Positions 7,485 through 17,879 are shown, counted from the first letter of the stretch. The stretch: 64,000 nucleotides of DNA from Pseudomonadota bacterium (GCA_021777535.1 JAJYDN010000001.1:62001-126000); one strand, 5' to 3'. Notes: generated by a model not told the origin, from the sequence alone. A program made the numbers and translations.

Positions 7485-8419
7485 CCGGCGCGCATGCGCC
7501 GGTGCTGTTGGCCGAGGCGATCGAGGCGCTCGCCATCACGCCGGACGGACGCTATATCGATGCGACGTTTGGGCGCGGAGGGCATAGCGCGGCCATTCTT
7601 GCCCGGCTGTCGCCGCGTGGACGACTGCTGGTCATAGACCGCGACGAAAGCGCGATTGCGGCGGCATTAAAGGGAATTGGCGCAGATTCGCGCGTGACGG
7701 CGGTCAAGGGGCGATTCTCCATGATGGAGAACATACAGGCAAACGCGGGTTGGTCGGGCGCCGTCGATGGCGTGCTCTTCGACCTTGGCGTGTCATCGCC
7801 CCAGCTCGACGAGCCTGGGCGCGGATTCAGTTTTCGTGCCGAAGGGCCGCTTGATATGCGCATGGAGCAAGATCGCGGCGAGCCCGCGAGCGCCTGGCTT
7901 GGCCGTGCCAGCGAGGCCGACATTGCCCATGTGCTGCGCGATTTCGGCGAAGAGCGGTTTGCCAGGCGGGTGGCGCGCGCCATCGTCCGCGCGCGCAGCG
8001 AAGGTCCCGTCACGACGACCCGCGCGCTTGCAGAAATCGTCAGCCGTGCCATCCCGTCCAGGGAACCGGGGATGCATCCGGCAACCCGCAGTTTCCAGGC
8101 GATCCGTATCTTCATCAACGACGAGCTCGGTGAGCTTGCCGCCGCACTGCCCGTTGCCCTGCGCCTGCTGCGCCCGGGAGGCCGGTTGGCGGTCATCAGT
8201 TTCCATTCCCTCGAAGACCGTTGCGTGAAGCGTTTTTTTCAGGAGGAGGCGCGTGGCGATCCCCACCCCAGCCGCCTGCCTGTCCTGGCGAGCGCAGCGC
8301 ATCCGCGACTGCGTGTCATCGGTCGCGCCCAGCGCCCCGCCGCCGGGGAAATCGCCCATAACCCCCGCGCGCGCAGTGCCGTCCTGCGGGCCGCCGAACG
8401 GATTGGGGGACCCCTATGA
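7481..8419 (+). CDS. rsmH: 16S rRNA (cytosine-1402 N4)-methyltransferase RsmH
   Basis: Methylates N4 of C1402 in 16S rRNA, the same nucleotide that RsmI (also in this window) methylates on the ribose. 312 residues, with the SAM-binding motif TFGRGGHSAAIL near residue 27, FDLGVSSPQLDEPGRGFSF, and HPATRSFQAIRIFINDEL in the C-terminal half. The start is a GTG overlapping the mraZ stop by 4 nt. Typical second gene of the dcw cluster. Confidence 0.96.
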   Translation: MTGAHAPVLLAEAIEALAITPDGRYIDATFGRGGHSAAILARLSPRGRLLVIDRDESAIAAALKGIGADSRVTAVKGRFSMMENIQANAGWSGAVDGVLFDLGVSSPQLDEPGRGFSFRAEGPLDMRMEQDRGEPASAWLGRASEADIAHVLRDFGEERFARRVARAIVRARSEGPVTTTRALAEIVSRAIPSREPGMHPATRSFQAIRIFINDELGELAAALPVALRLLRPGGRLAVISFHSLEDRCVKRFFQEEARGDPHPSRLPVLASAAHPRLRVIGRAQRPAAGEIAHNPRARSAVLRAAERIGGPL

Positions 8420-8697
8420 GCAACAGGATGCTGCTCGGTCTGGTTACCTTCCTGTTGGTGTCCGCGCTCGCGCTCGTCGACATACGGACGCACTATCTGC
8501 TGCTGTTCAAGCATGAGCAGCAGCTGGCCATGCGCCGCGATGCGTTGCGTGTCGAGTGGGGACGTCTGTTGCTGGAACAGGGTACGCTGACCCAACAGCA
8601 GCGGGTGGAGCGGATTGCGCGCCATCGCCTCGACATGGTCATGCCCGATCCGCGCCATATTGTCCTGCTGTATACGCAGGCGGCGTCGGCGCCATGA
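8416..8697 (+). CDS. ftsL: Cell division protein FtsL
   Basis: A small bitopic divisome protein, 93 residues: short cytoplasmic N-terminus, one transmembrane helix (about residues 5-22), then a periplasmic heptad-like segment (LLLFKHEQQLAMRRDALR...) that pairs with FtsB in known systems to activate FtsW/FtsI. Identification rests mainly on size, topology and position between rsmH and ftsI, with overlaps of 4 nt on both sides (ATGA). Confidence 0.9.
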   Translation: MSNRMLLGLVTFLLVSALALVDIRTHYLLLFKHEQQLAMRRDALRVEWGRLLLEQGTLTQQQRVERIARHRLDMVMPDPRHIVLLYTQAASAP

Positions 8698-10436
8698 GCA
8701 TGTGGCGGCGGCCCGGCCGCGACGATGCACGCACCTCTCCCGGTGGGGGCCGCCGCCGTTTCGTGCAGTGGAGCCTGCTTGGCGTGTTTGCCCTCATGAT
8801 CGCGCGTGCCTTCTACCTGCAGATCATCGACGCGCCATTCCTGTCCCGCGAAGCCGGCCGCCAGGCGGTCCAGATGATCCAGGAACAAGGCCATCGCGGC
8901 ATGATCCTCGACCGCTATGGCCGCCCGCTTGCGATCAGTACGCCCGTCGATTCCCTGTGGGGCAATCCCCAGCTGCTTTTGAAGGAGCCGGCCGCCTGGC
9001 CTGCGCTCGCGCACGCCATCGGCTGGACGCTGGGCCAATTCCGGCGCGCCCTTCATGCCCAGCGGCACGAGCAGTTCATGTACCTGCGCCGGGACGCAGA
9101 TCCGCGGTTTGCCAAAAAAGTACTCGATTTGCGCATCCGCGGTGTGGCCTCGCAGCGCGAATACCGGCGCTATTACCCGACCGGTTCGGCCGACGCCACC
9201 GTGATCGGCTTTACGAATATCGATGATCAGGGACAGGACGGGATCGAGCTCGCCTACAACTCGTGGCTGAGTCCGCGCCCGGGTCACGCAACCGTTATCC
9301 GGGACGGGCTCGGGGAACCGATCGCCGTGCACTACGGGCACACGCGGCCGCAGCGGGGCAAGAATCTCGTTCTGACGCTCGACCAGCGCATACAATATCT
9401 CGCTTACCACGCACTGAAAAAGGCGGTCCGCTACCATGGGGCGCGCAGCGGCTCGGTCATCGTCCTGAACCCCTATACGGGATCCATCCTCGCGCTGGCG
9501 AACGTGCCGAGCTTTAATCCCAATACCCGCGCCGATCTGGACAGCGTATACTACCGCGATCGGGCCGTTACGGACGTGATCGAACCGGGCTCGTCCTTAA
9601 AGCCCCTCACTGTGGCCCTCGATTTGCAGACGGGGCGCGTTACCCCGCATACGTTGGTGAATACATCTCCTGGCTATTACTGGGTTGGGCCCGACAAGAT
9701 CAGTGATGTCGCTGACTTCGGGCTGATCGACGTGAATCACGTCATTGCCGAGTCGAGCAACGTGGGCGCCTCGAAAATCGCGTTGACGACGCTCACGCGC
9801 CGCGCGATGTATGCGAACTTCCGGCGCCTTGGCCTGGGTCATTCCACGCACAGTGGATTGCCCGGGGAGTCGCCGGGCTTCCTTGCGCCGCCCGGCACCT
9901 GGGAGCCCATCCAGAAGGCGACGCTCTCCTTCGGGTACGGCATTTCGGTCACGCCGATGCAGCTTGCGCGGGCCTACACGGCGCTCGCCAACGGCGGCAT
10001 TCTGGAACCGATTTCGATCGTGCACCACGAAAAGCCCGTCAAGGGGCGGCGCGTATTCTCGCGGCGGGTCGTTCTGGAGATGCGCCGCATGCTTGAGATG
10101 GCGGCGAGCCCCGTCGGCACGGGCGCTACCGCCGACATCGTGAACTATCGTGTTGCCGGCAAGACGGGTACGGCCCACATCGCCGACGCGACGGGGTATC
10201 ATCGTCACGAGTATGTCGCGTCGTTTGCAGGCTTCGCGCCGGCCACCGATCCGCGCCTCGTCGCCGTGGTGGTGATCCGCGATCCGACCCGTCACGGCTA
10301 TTATGGTGCCCAATGCGCGGCGCCCGTGTTCCGTGAGGTGATGACCGGTGCCTTGCGTATCCTGAACATCCCGCCGGACAATCCGGAGACGCTGATGGCG
10401 CAGACGGCGGGCGCAAGGGGGACAGGCCATGGCTAG
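8694..10436 (+). CDS. ftsI: Septal peptidoglycan transpeptidase FtsI (PBP3)
   Basis: Cross-links septal peptidoglycan as partner of FtsW. 580 residues from ATG 8694, which overlaps the ftsL stop; the frame is open further upstream but those bases are ftsL. One N-terminal transmembrane helix (WSLLGVFALMIARAFYL), then the dimerisation domain with the GHRGMILDRYGRPLA motif, then the transpeptidase domain. Catalytic motifs: S300-SL-K303, S354-S-N356 and K490-TGT. Inner membrane, periplasmic catalytic domain. The 3' end overlaps murE by 8 nt. Confidence 0.97.
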   Translation: MSMWRRPGRDDARTSPGGGRRRFVQWSLLGVFALMIARAFYLQIIDAPFLSREAGRQAVQMIQEQGHRGMILDRYGRPLAISTPVDSLWGNPQLLLKEPAAWPALAHAIGWTLGQFRRALHAQRHEQFMYLRRDADPRFAKKVLDLRIRGVASQREYRRYYPTGSADATVIGFTNIDDQGQDGIELAYNSWLSPRPGHATVIRDGLGEPIAVHYGHTRPQRGKNLVLTLDQRIQYLAYHALKKAVRYHGARSGSVIVLNPYTGSILALANVPSFNPNTRADLDSVYYRDRAVTDVIEPGSSLKPLTVALDLQTGRVTPHTLVNTSPGYYWVGPDKISDVADFGLIDVNHVIAESSNVGASKIALTTLTRRAMYANFRRLGLGHSTHSGLPGESPGFLAPPGTWEPIQKATLSFGYGISVTPMQLARAYTALANGGILEPISIVHHEKPVKGRRVFSRRVVLEMRRMLEMAASPVGTGATADIVNYRVAGKTGTAHIADATGYHRHEYVASFAGFAPATDPRLVAVVVIRDPTRHGYYGAQCAAPVFREVMTGALRILNIPPDNPETLMAQTAGARGTGHG

Positions 10437-11895
10437 AACCATGCACCTGTCTGCCCTGCTGCAGGGTTGGGTCGATGTACCGGCCGACCTCGATCGTCCC
10501 ATTACGGCGGTGAGTCTCGACAGCCGCGCCGTTCAGGCCGGCGGACTGTTTCTCGCGCTCACCGGCCACGCCCAGGATGGCGGGCGTTTCATAGGCGATG
10601 CGATCGCGCGGGGGGCCACCTGTGTCTTGAGTGAAACCGGCGTCTCCACAATGGCGGGCTCCGTTCCCGTTCTGGCCTGCGCGGGCCTGCGGTCGTGCGC
10701 AGGCCGGATCGCCGCCCGCTTTTATGGAGAGCCATCGCGTGCCCTGCAGGTGGTGGGCGTTACCGGGACCAACGGCAAGACGACGGTCACCCATGCGCTC
10801 GCAAGAGCGCTCGGAACCCGGGCGCCCTGCGGCGTGATGGGCACACTCGGCAACGGCCTGCCGGGCGCGCTGACGCCCAGTGCGCGGACTACACCGGATG
10901 CCGTTACCGTCCAGCAGTGGCTCGCCCGGTTTCGGGAGGAAGGCGCGACCGCTGTCGCCGCCGAGGTCTCATCGCATGCGCTGGATCAGGATCGCGTCGG
11001 CGGCGTGCATTTCACGGGCGCGGTCTTCACCAATCTCACACGCGACCATCTCGATTACCACCGCAGCATGGCCGCATACGGGGCGGCGAAGGCGAAACTG
11101 TTTGCCGTGCCGGGGCTGCGTTTTGCGGTACTGAATGCCGACGATCCCTTTGCGGCGGCATTGGCGGCCCAGCTGGATCCCGCGATCGATGTGTGGCGCT
11201 ATGGCTTTGCGGACGCCGCCGTGCGCATCCGGGCCATCGAGCCGCTGCCGCATGGCCTGCGCCTGCGCGCCGCGACGCCCGCGGGGGAGGCGCTGCTCGA
11301 GAGTCCTTTGTTGGGGGATTTCAACGCCCACAACCTGGCGGCAGTGCTCGCCGTGCTTTTGGCCATGGGCTGGCGGCTGCCGGAGGCCGTGGGGGCGTTG
11401 CGTACGGTCACCCCGGTGCCGGGGCGGATGGAGCGTTTTCTACTGGGCCCGTCGCGGCCCCTTGTGGTCGTGGATTATGCCCACACGCCCGACGCCCTGG
11501 AGCAGGCCTTGAAGGCCGTACGCCGCCATACAGTGGGTGCTGTGTGGTGTGTATTCGGCTGCGGCGGCGATCGTGACCAGGGCAAGCGGCCCCTGATGGG
11601 CGCCTGCGCCGGCCGCCTCGCCGACCACGTCGTGATCACCCACGACAACCCCCGCCACGAGGACCCCGCCCGCATCGTGGCCGACATTTTGCTGGGTATC
11701 GACGCGCCACGGCGGGCGCATGTGCAGGTGATCGAAGACCGCCGCGCGGCGATTGCCTATGCCGTCGCGCACGCTGGCGCCGGAGACGTCGTACTGGTCG
11801 CGGGCAAAGGGCACGAGGATTACCAGCAGTTCGGCGACGCCTGCCTGCCTTACAGCGATCGCCATACCGTAGAGCATCTGATGGGGGCCGCATGA
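10429..11895 (+). CDS. murE: UDP-MurNAc-tripeptide synthetase MurE (meso-diaminopimelate-adding)
   Basis: ATP-dependent addition of the third stem residue to UDP-MurNAc-L-Ala-D-Glu in the cytoplasm. 488 residues; ATP loop GTNGKTT at 113-119. The amino-acid specificity motif D406-NPR409 (DNPRHEDP) is the one of meso-DAP enzymes, so the peptidoglycan is of the ordinary Gram-negative type. The meso-DAP precursor pathway is represented here by dapA at 52430. Confidence 0.97.
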   Translation: MARTMHLSALLQGWVDVPADLDRPITAVSLDSRAVQAGGLFLALTGHAQDGGRFIGDAIARGATCVLSETGVSTMAGSVPVLACAGLRSCAGRIAARFYGEPSRALQVVGVTGTNGKTTVTHALARALGTRAPCGVMGTLGNGLPGALTPSARTTPDAVTVQQWLARFREEGATAVAAEVSSHALDQDRVGGVHFTGAVFTNLTRDHLDYHRSMAAYGAAKAKLFAVPGLRFAVLNADDPFAAALAAQLDPAIDVWRYGFADAAVRIRAIEPLPHGLRLRAATPAGEALLESPLLGDFNAHNLAAVLAVLLAMGWRLPEAVGALRTVTPVPGRMERFLLGPSRPLVVVDYAHTPDALEQALKAVRRHTVGAVWCVFGCGGDRDQGKRPLMGACAGRLADHVVITHDNPRHEDPARIVADILLGIDAPRRAHVQVIEDRRAAIAYAVAHAGAGDVVLVAGKGHEDYQQFGDACLPYSDRHTVEHLMGAA

Positions 11896-13259
11896 TGACG
11901 CTTCGGGAGATTGCCCGCGCCGTGGGTGGCCGGCTGATCGGTCCGGATGCCGTCTGTCACGGGGTCGTCACGGACACGCGCGTGCCGGCAGCTGGCGCCC
12001 TGTTTGTTGCGCTTGCCGGTCAGCGCTTTGATGGCCACAGCTTCCTCGCCCTCGCAAAGGAGCGCGGTGTTGCGGGCGCACTCGCTGCGCGGCCACCGGC
12101 AGCCGATGAGCCATCGGCGGTGGTGGTCGGCGACACCCGGCTTGCGCTTGGCCAGTTGGCTGCCTACTGGCGGCGCAAGCACGGCGCACGGGTCGTCGCG
12201 ATCACGGGCAGCAATGGCAAAACGACGGTCAAGGAGATGGTTTCCCTGATCCTGGCCCGGGCTGGATCGACGATTGCCACGGCCGGCAATCTGAATAACG
12301 ACATCGGCATGCCGCTTACGTTGTTGCGGTTGCGGCCGGAGCACCGCTATGCGGTGATCGAGATCGGCATGAACCATCCCGGCGAGATCGCGGCGCTCGC
12401 CGCCATCGCAAGCCCCGACGTGGCGCTCGTCACCAATGCGGGCCACGCCCATCTGGAGGGGCTCGGCACGACGGGCGCGGTGGCGTTCGAAAAAGGGCAG
12501 ATCTACGGTGCGCTGCGCGCCGGCGGCGTCGCCGTCATAAACGCCGATCAGCCCTACGCGGATGCCTGGCGGCGCAACTTCGGGGGGCGGCTCATTACCT
12601 ATGGTCTGGAAGCGGCGGCCGATGTGTCGGCCACCTATGCGCTTACCGCAGGCGGCAGCGACATGACCATTCGGGGCCCCTTCGAAGGCGGTCCGCTGCA
12701 TGTCGCCCTCTCCATCCTCGGCCGCCACAATGTCGCCAATGCGCTTGCTGCCAGCGCCGTGGCGCTGGCGTGCGGTGTACCGTCCCCGGCGATCGTGGCG
12801 GGGCTTGAGGCGATGCATCCGGTACATGGCCGCCTGGAGCCTCTGGTCGGGCTGCATGGCCTGCAACTCATCGACGACACCTACAATGCCAATCCCGATT
12901 CGGCGCGGGCCGCAGTCGATGTCCTCGCCAACGTCCCCGGCGAGCGGTTTTTCGTTCTCGGGGATATGGCAGAACTGGGGCCGGATGCCGGAACGCTGCA
13001 TGCGGAGCTCGGCGCCCGGGCGGCGAGCGCCGGCATCGAGCATATCTGGACGCTCGGGGCGCTCGCGGCCCGCGCGAGCCAGGCGGCGGGACATCGTGGC
13101 CGCCATTACGAACGCCTGGAATCGCTGATCGGCGATCTTCAGCAAGCCGCGCATCCGGAGTGCGCGGTGCTCGTCAAAGGATCGCGGATGATGCGTATGG
13201 AACGGGTGGTGGAAGCCTTGCGCGAGGAGGGAAAGATAGATGCTCCCGTGGCTGGCTAA
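11892..13259 (+). CDS. murF: UDP-MurNAc-tripeptide:D-Ala-D-Ala ligase MurF
   Basis: Adds D-Ala-D-Ala (made by Ddl, encoded downstream) to complete the UDP-MurNAc pentapeptide. 455 residues, ATP loop GSNGKTT at 106-112, the Mur ligase signature EIGMNHPGEI, and DDTYNANPDS in the C-terminal domain. Overlaps murE by 4 nt and mraY by 20 nt. Confidence 0.97.
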   Translation: MMTLREIARAVGGRLIGPDAVCHGVVTDTRVPAAGALFVALAGQRFDGHSFLALAKERGVAGALAARPPAADEPSAVVVGDTRLALGQLAAYWRRKHGARVVAITGSNGKTTVKEMVSLILARAGSTIATAGNLNNDIGMPLTLLRLRPEHRYAVIEIGMNHPGEIAALAAIASPDVALVTNAGHAHLEGLGTTGAVAFEKGQIYGALRAGGVAVINADQPYADAWRRNFGGRLITYGLEAAADVSATYALTAGGSDMTIRGPFEGGPLHVALSILGRHNVANALAASAVALACGVPSPAIVAGLEAMHPVHGRLEPLVGLHGLQLIDDTYNANPDSARAAVDVLANVPGERFFVLGDMAELGPDAGTLHAELGARAASAGIEHIWTLGALAARASQAAGHRGRHYERLESLIGDLQQAAHPECAVLVKGSRMMRMERVVEALREEGKIDAPVAG

Positions 13260-14319
13260 TCTGTTTGGCGCGCAGAGCTCACTGTCGGCGGATCTCGTTC
13301 TGCGGGCCGTATTCGCCCTGTTTACCGCCTTCGTGGTCGGGCTGTTCGTCGGGCCCTTCATGATTCGTCGCCTCACGGAACGGCTGATCGGCCAGACGGT
13401 CCGCAAGGACGGACCGCAAACTCATTACCAGAAAGCCGGCACACCCACCATGGGTGGCGTCTTGATGCTGTTTGGGACCACCGTGTCCACCCTCCTGTGG
13501 GCGCAGCTTGGCAACGTGGATGTGTGGATCGCGCTCGCCACATTGCTCGCTTTCGGGGCCATCGGTCTTGCGGACGATACCATCAAGCTGCTGCGCAAGA
13601 ATCCGCGCGGAATCGGTGCGCGCGCCAAGTTTGCCTGGCAGACGGCGGCCTCCGTGGTCTCGGCGCTCGCGGTTTTCCTGACCGCAAAAGGTCCCGCCGA
13701 AACGGTTTTTCACGTGCCTTTGCTTGTGCGCCCGGTGGCATCGCTCGGGATCGCGGGCTTCACGATCCTGGGTTATCTGGTAGTGACGGGGGCGAGCAAT
13801 GCCGTCAACCTCACCGATGGCCTTGACGGTCTCGCAGCCGTTCCGACGGCGCTGGTGGCGAGCGCGCTTGGGTTGCTCGCCTACCTCGCCGGCTCACCAC
13901 ACTGGGCAGCGGCGATGTACGTGCCGTTCGTGCCCGGGGCCGGCGAGCTGCTGGTCTTTTGTTGTGCCATGGCGGGTTCGGCGCTCGGGTTTTTGTGGTT
14001 CAACGCCTATCCCGCGCAGGTCTTCATGGGCGACGTCGGCGCGCTCGCACTGGGGGGGGCGCTTGGTATCGTCGCCGTGATGATCCGCCAGGAAATCCTT
14101 CTGTTCGTGATGGGCGGCGTCTTCGTTGCCGAAACGGTCTCGGTGATGCTGCAGGTCGGATCATTCAAGCTCACGCGGCGGCGGATTTTCCGGATGGCGC
14201 CTTTGCACCATCACTTCGAGCTGAAGGGGTGGCCGGAATCGCGTGTCATCGTGCGTTTCTGGATCGCAAGCCTCCTTCTGGTCGTGCTCGGCCTGTCGAC
14301 GCTGGGGGTGCGGATATGA
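13240..14319 (+). CDS. mraY: Phospho-MurNAc-pentapeptide transferase MraY
   Basis: An integral membrane enzyme that moves phospho-MurNAc-pentapeptide to undecaprenyl phosphate, making lipid I. 359 residues, about ten transmembrane helices. Motifs: KDGPQTHYQKAGTPTMGG, the catalytic Asp-rich stretch NLTDGLDGLA, FMGDVGALALGG and the His-rich loop APLHHHFELKGW. ATG 13240 has a GGAGGGAA Shine-Dalgarno upstream and lies 20 nt inside murF. Confidence 0.97.
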   Translation: MLPWLANLFGAQSSLSADLVLRAVFALFTAFVVGLFVGPFMIRRLTERLIGQTVRKDGPQTHYQKAGTPTMGGVLMLFGTTVSTLLWAQLGNVDVWIALATLLAFGAIGLADDTIKLLRKNPRGIGARAKFAWQTAASVVSALAVFLTAKGPAETVFHVPLLVRPVASLGIAGFTILGYLVVTGASNAVNLTDGLDGLAAVPTALVASALGLLAYLAGSPHWAAAMYVPFVPGAGELLVFCCAMAGSALGFLWFNAYPAQVFMGDVGALALGGALGIVAVMIRQEILLFVMGGVFVAETVSVMLQVGSFKLTRRRIFRMAPLHHHFELKGWPESRVIVRFWIASLLLVVLGLSTLGVRI

Positions 14320-15665
14320 AACGCCATGCCATCGTTCTCGGGCTGGGTGAGACGGGTCTTTCCAGCGTGCCTTATTTGCTCGGCAGCGGTTATCGCGTGA
14401 CCGTCTGTGACAGCCGCGAAGCGCCGCCTTTCCAGGAGCGCCTGCGCGAGACGCATCCCGAAGTGCCGCTCCTGTGCGGACCGTTTTCTGCGGCGCTGCT
14501 TGCGGATGCCGATCTGCTGGTCGTAAGCCCCGGCGTGGCGCTGAAGGAGCCGGCCATTGCGGAGGCCACGGCGCTGGGCGTGCCCGTAGTCGGTGACGTC
14601 GAACTTTTTGCGCGCGTCTGTCAGGCGCCGGTCATCGCGATCACCGGCGCCAACGGCAAGAGCACGGTCACTACGCTTGTGGGTGACATGCTGCGCGCCT
14701 GCGGGCGGCGCGTCGAAGTCGCCGGCAACATCGGCGTACCGGTGCTGTCTTTGCTGGGCGGGCCCGTACCCGACGTCTATGTGCTGGAACTGTCGAGTTT
14801 CCAGCTGGAAACGACCATGAGCCTGAACGCCGTTGCGGCGACCGTTCTGAACATCACCCCCGATCACATGGATCGTTACGGCGATCTGACGGAGTACGCC
14901 CACGCAAAGGCACGCATCTTCTCCGGATCGGGCCGCATGGTCATCAACCGCGAGGACTCATGGGTCACCGCCATGGCGCGCGCCGAGCGGGAGGTGGTCA
15001 GCTTCGGGCTCGACCGTCCGATCGGGCACGATTTCGGTCTTGCGGTCGAGAACGGGCGTACATGGATCTGTCAGGGGCGCCAGCACATCATGCCGGTCGA
15101 CGCGATTGGGGTGCCCGGTCTGCACAACGTCGCCAACGTTCTGGCGGCATTTGCGCTCGCCACCGCCGTAAGTCGCGACACCGCGGCGATGGTGGGCGCC
15201 GTGACGGCATTCCGCGGGCTTGCGCATCGCACCACGATGGTGGGCATCCGGGATGGCGTCGCCTGGATCGACGACTCGAAGGGCACGAATGTCGGCGCGA
15301 CCGTGGCGGCACTCACGGGCCTGCCCGGCCAGGTCGTCCTCATCGCCGGCGGCGATGGCAAAGGGGCCGATTTCAGCGCGCTTAGGCCCGCCGTGAGCGG
15401 CAAGGCGCGCGCCGTGATCCTGATCGGGCGCGATGCGGATCTTCTGGAGGCGGCCCTGGCGGGATGTTGCCCCATCCTCCGGGCAGCAGACCTCGATCAG
15501 GCCGTACTGGCGGCGCGGACAGCGGCGCAATCCGGCGACTCCGTCCTGTTGTCGCCTGCCTGCGCAAGTTTCGACATGTTCCGCAATTACAAGCACCGGG
15601 GCGAGGCGTTTGCGGACGCGGTCCGCCGCCATATTCTGGGCCCGGCGGGGAGGCAGCATGGCTGA
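14316..15665 (+). CDS. murD: UDP-MurNAc-L-Ala:D-Glu ligase MurD
   Basis: Adds D-glutamate to UDP-MurNAc-L-Ala. 449 residues; N-terminal Rossmann-like GLGETGLSS, ATP loop GANGKST at 111-117, ELSSFQLE and the C-terminal DDSKGTN motif. ATG 14316 overlaps the mraY stop by 4 nt; the frame runs open further upstream into mraY, but family alignment starts at MKRHAIVLGLG. Overlaps ftsW by 8 nt. Confidence 0.97.
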   Translation: MKRHAIVLGLGETGLSSVPYLLGSGYRVTVCDSREAPPFQERLRETHPEVPLLCGPFSAALLADADLLVVSPGVALKEPAIAEATALGVPVVGDVELFARVCQAPVIAITGANGKSTVTTLVGDMLRACGRRVEVAGNIGVPVLSLLGGPVPDVYVLELSSFQLETTMSLNAVAATVLNITPDHMDRYGDLTEYAHAKARIFSGSGRMVINREDSWVTAMARAEREVVSFGLDRPIGHDFGLAVENGRTWICQGRQHIMPVDAIGVPGLHNVANVLAAFALATAVSRDTAAMVGAVTAFRGLAHRTTMVGIRDGVAWIDDSKGTNVGATVAALTGLPGQVVLIAGGDGKGADFSALRPAVSGKARAVILIGRDADLLEAALAGCCPILRAADLDQAVLAARTAAQSGDSVLLSPACASFDMFRNYKHRGEAFADAVRRHILGPAGRQHG

Positions 15666-16806
15666 GATTGCCGCACAGATCGGCCGCCGCCACCTGCCGG
15701 CGCTCGACAAGACGCTTTTGTACGATGTCGTGCTGTTGCTTGCGATCGGCCTCGTGATGGTCTATTCGGCGTCGGCCTTTGTGGCGGCGCACAGGATGGG
15801 TTACGACTCGTATTATCTCCTGCATGATTGCGTCAACATCGTCGTCAGCCTGATTACGCTTTCATTCGTGGTGCAGATTCCCATGCGGACATGGCAGCGC
15901 TGGTCCCCCTACCTGTTGCTTGCCGGCATGGGCGCGCTGGTCCTGGTCCTCGTTCCCCACATCGGCGTGCGCGTCAATGGATCGGCGCGCTGGCTCACGC
16001 TTGGGGTCGGCCATGTCCAGCCTTCCGAATTCTTCAAGCTGCTGCTCGTCTTGTATCTCGCCGGCTATCTCGTGCGCCGCCAGGACCGGTTGAGTGAATT
16101 CACCTACGGGATCATGACGGTAGCCTTCCTGCTCATGGTCACGGGCGTGTTGCTCCTGCTGGAGCCGGACATGGGCAGCGAGGTGATCTTGTGGGCCGTG
16201 GCGTTCGGCATGCTCTTCATGGGCGGCGTGCGGCTGACCCACTTTCTGGCCGTGGTGGTATCGGGCATAGGCGCTGCGGTGGCGCTTACGCTCGTGTCCC
16301 ATTACCGCGAAAGCCGCATCGTCGGCTTTCTGCACCCGTTCGCACAGGCACGCGGTGACGGCTACCAGCTGGTGCAGTCGCTGATGGCCTTCGGCCGGGG
16401 CGGCCTGTGGGGGCGCGGTCTGGGGCGCAGCCTGCAGAAGCTGTACTACCTGCCTGCGGCGCATACGGATTTCCTGTTTGCCATCATCGCCGAGGAACTG
16501 GGTTTCGTCGGGGTGCTTTTCGTTGCCTTCCTGTTCGCGGTGATCCTGGTGCGCGCCTTCCAGATCGCGGAGGCCGCGCGCCGTCATGATCTGTATTCGG
16601 CGTATGTGGCCAACGGCATTGGACTGCTCATAAGCCTGGAAGCGCTTATCAATATGGGCGTCAACATGGGCGTGTTGCCGACCAAGGGCCTTGCACTGCC
16701 TCTTTTGAGCTACGGAGGTTCGAGTACGCTTGTGAGCTGCGCTGCGATGGGCATCTTGCTGCGCATCGATCGCGAAACGCGCGCCCAGGGGGCATCCCGA
16801 TCATGA
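15658..16806 (+). CDS. ftsW: Septal peptidoglycan glycosyltransferase FtsW
   Basis: SEDS-family polymerase of lipid II in the divisome, partner of FtsI. 382 residues, about ten transmembrane helices. Typical stretches: VMVYSASAF in the first helix region, GARWL-like NGSARWLTLG, LLLEPDMGS, AHTDFLFAIIAEELGF and the C-terminal LPLLSYGGSS. ATG 15658 overlaps murD by 8 nt; the longer upstream frame belongs to murD. Confidence 0.97.
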   Translation: MAEIAAQIGRRHLPALDKTLLYDVVLLLAIGLVMVYSASAFVAAHRMGYDSYYLLHDCVNIVVSLITLSFVVQIPMRTWQRWSPYLLLAGMGALVLVLVPHIGVRVNGSARWLTLGVGHVQPSEFFKLLLVLYLAGYLVRRQDRLSEFTYGIMTVAFLLMVTGVLLLLEPDMGSEVILWAVAFGMLFMGGVRLTHFLAVVVSGIGAAVALTLVSHYRESRIVGFLHPFAQARGDGYQLVQSLMAFGRGGLWGRGLGRSLQKLYYLPAAHTDFLFAIIAEELGFVGVLFVAFLFAVILVRAFQIAEAARRHDLYSAYVANGIGLLISLEALINMGVNMGVLPTKGLALPLLSYGGSSTLVSCAAMGILLRIDRETRAQGASRS

Positions 16807-17879
16807 AGACGGTGATGATATTTGCGGGCGGTACCGGAGGGCATGTGTTTCCGGCGCTTGCCGTCGCCGACGCCCTGCGCGCGATCCATGTCGGTGTCGT
16901 ATGGGTCGGCACGGAAAAGGGTCTCGAGGCCCGGGTCGTGCCGGCCGCCGGATTCCCGATCGAGTGGATTCGTATCCGCGGCCTGCGCCGCCAATCGGTT
17001 GCCGACCGCCTCCTGCTGCCGGCCCGTCTGGCGCTCTCCGTGATGCAGGCGTGGCGCATATTCCGCCGCCACCGGCCCAACGCAGCTCTTGCGCTCGGCG
17101 GCTTTGTCGCCGGACCAGGCGGCATTGCCGCGTGGCTTACGGGCACCCCCCTCATCATCCACGAACAGAACGCGCGCGCGGGACTGACAAACCGCTGGCT
17201 CGCGCTCGTGGCCACCCGCGTGCTGACGGGTTTTCCGGGCGCCTTTAAAGAGGTACCTGGTGCGGTCCAGATCGGTAACCCCGTGCGTGCCGACATCCTG
17301 CGTCTGCCAAAGCCCGAGGAGCGGCTGCGCGAGCACACGCCGCCGCTGCGCCTGCTCGTCATCGGCGGCAGCCAGGGTGCCATGGCCCTGAATCAGACGG
17401 TACCGGCGGCGCTTGCACTGATGCCGCCCGATGCACGTCCGGTCGTGCGCCATCAGTGCGGCATCCGGCATCTGGATCCAACGCAAGCCGATTACGCGCG
17501 TCATGGCGTTCAGGCGGAGATCGTGCCGTTCTTCGACGACATGGCGGCAGCCTATGCCTGGGCCGATGTCGTCATCTGCCGGGCCGGCGCCATGACCATA
17601 AGCGAGATATGTGCCGTTGGTGTCGCGGCGGTGCTGGTTCCTTTTCCGCATGCGGCAGACGATCATCAGACGGCCAATGCGCGCTTCCTGGCGGACCGGG
17701 GGGCGGCCCTCTATGTGCCGCAAGACGAGTTTACGGCCACGCGCGTCGCGGAAATCCTGAGCGGCTTCGTGCACAACCCTGCCGTCGCGCACAACATGGC
17801 TCTCGCAAGCCATGCCTGCGCCATTCCCGACGCGACCGACAGGATCGTGCAGTCCTGTCTCGAGGTGATGCATGCATAA
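16803..17879 (+). CDS. murG: Lipid II synthase MurG (GlcNAc transferase)
   Basis: Transfers GlcNAc from UDP-GlcNAc to lipid I on the inner face of the membrane. 358 residues; glycine-rich N-terminal loop [16 protein letters not shown], second loop [14 protein letters not shown], and the UDP-GlcNAc-binding RAGAMTISE. Starts 4 nt inside ftsW and ends 8 nt inside murC. Confidence 0.97.
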   Translation: MKTVMIFAGGTGGHVFPALAVADALRAIHVGVVWVGTEKGLEARVVPAAGFPIEWIRIRGLRRQSVADRLLLPARLALSVMQAWRIFRRHRPNAALALGGFVAGPGGIAAWLTGTPLIIHEQNARAGLTNRWLALVATRVLTGFPGAFKEVPGAVQIGNPVRADILRLPKPEERLREHTPPLRLLVIGGSQGAMALNQTVPAALALMPPDARPVVRHQCGIRHLDPTQADYARHGVQAEIVPFFDDMAAAYAWADVVICRAGAMTISEICAVGVAAVLVPFPHAADDHQTANARFLADRGAALYVPQDEFTATRVAEILSGFVHNPAVAHNMALASHACAIPDATDRIVQSCLEVMHA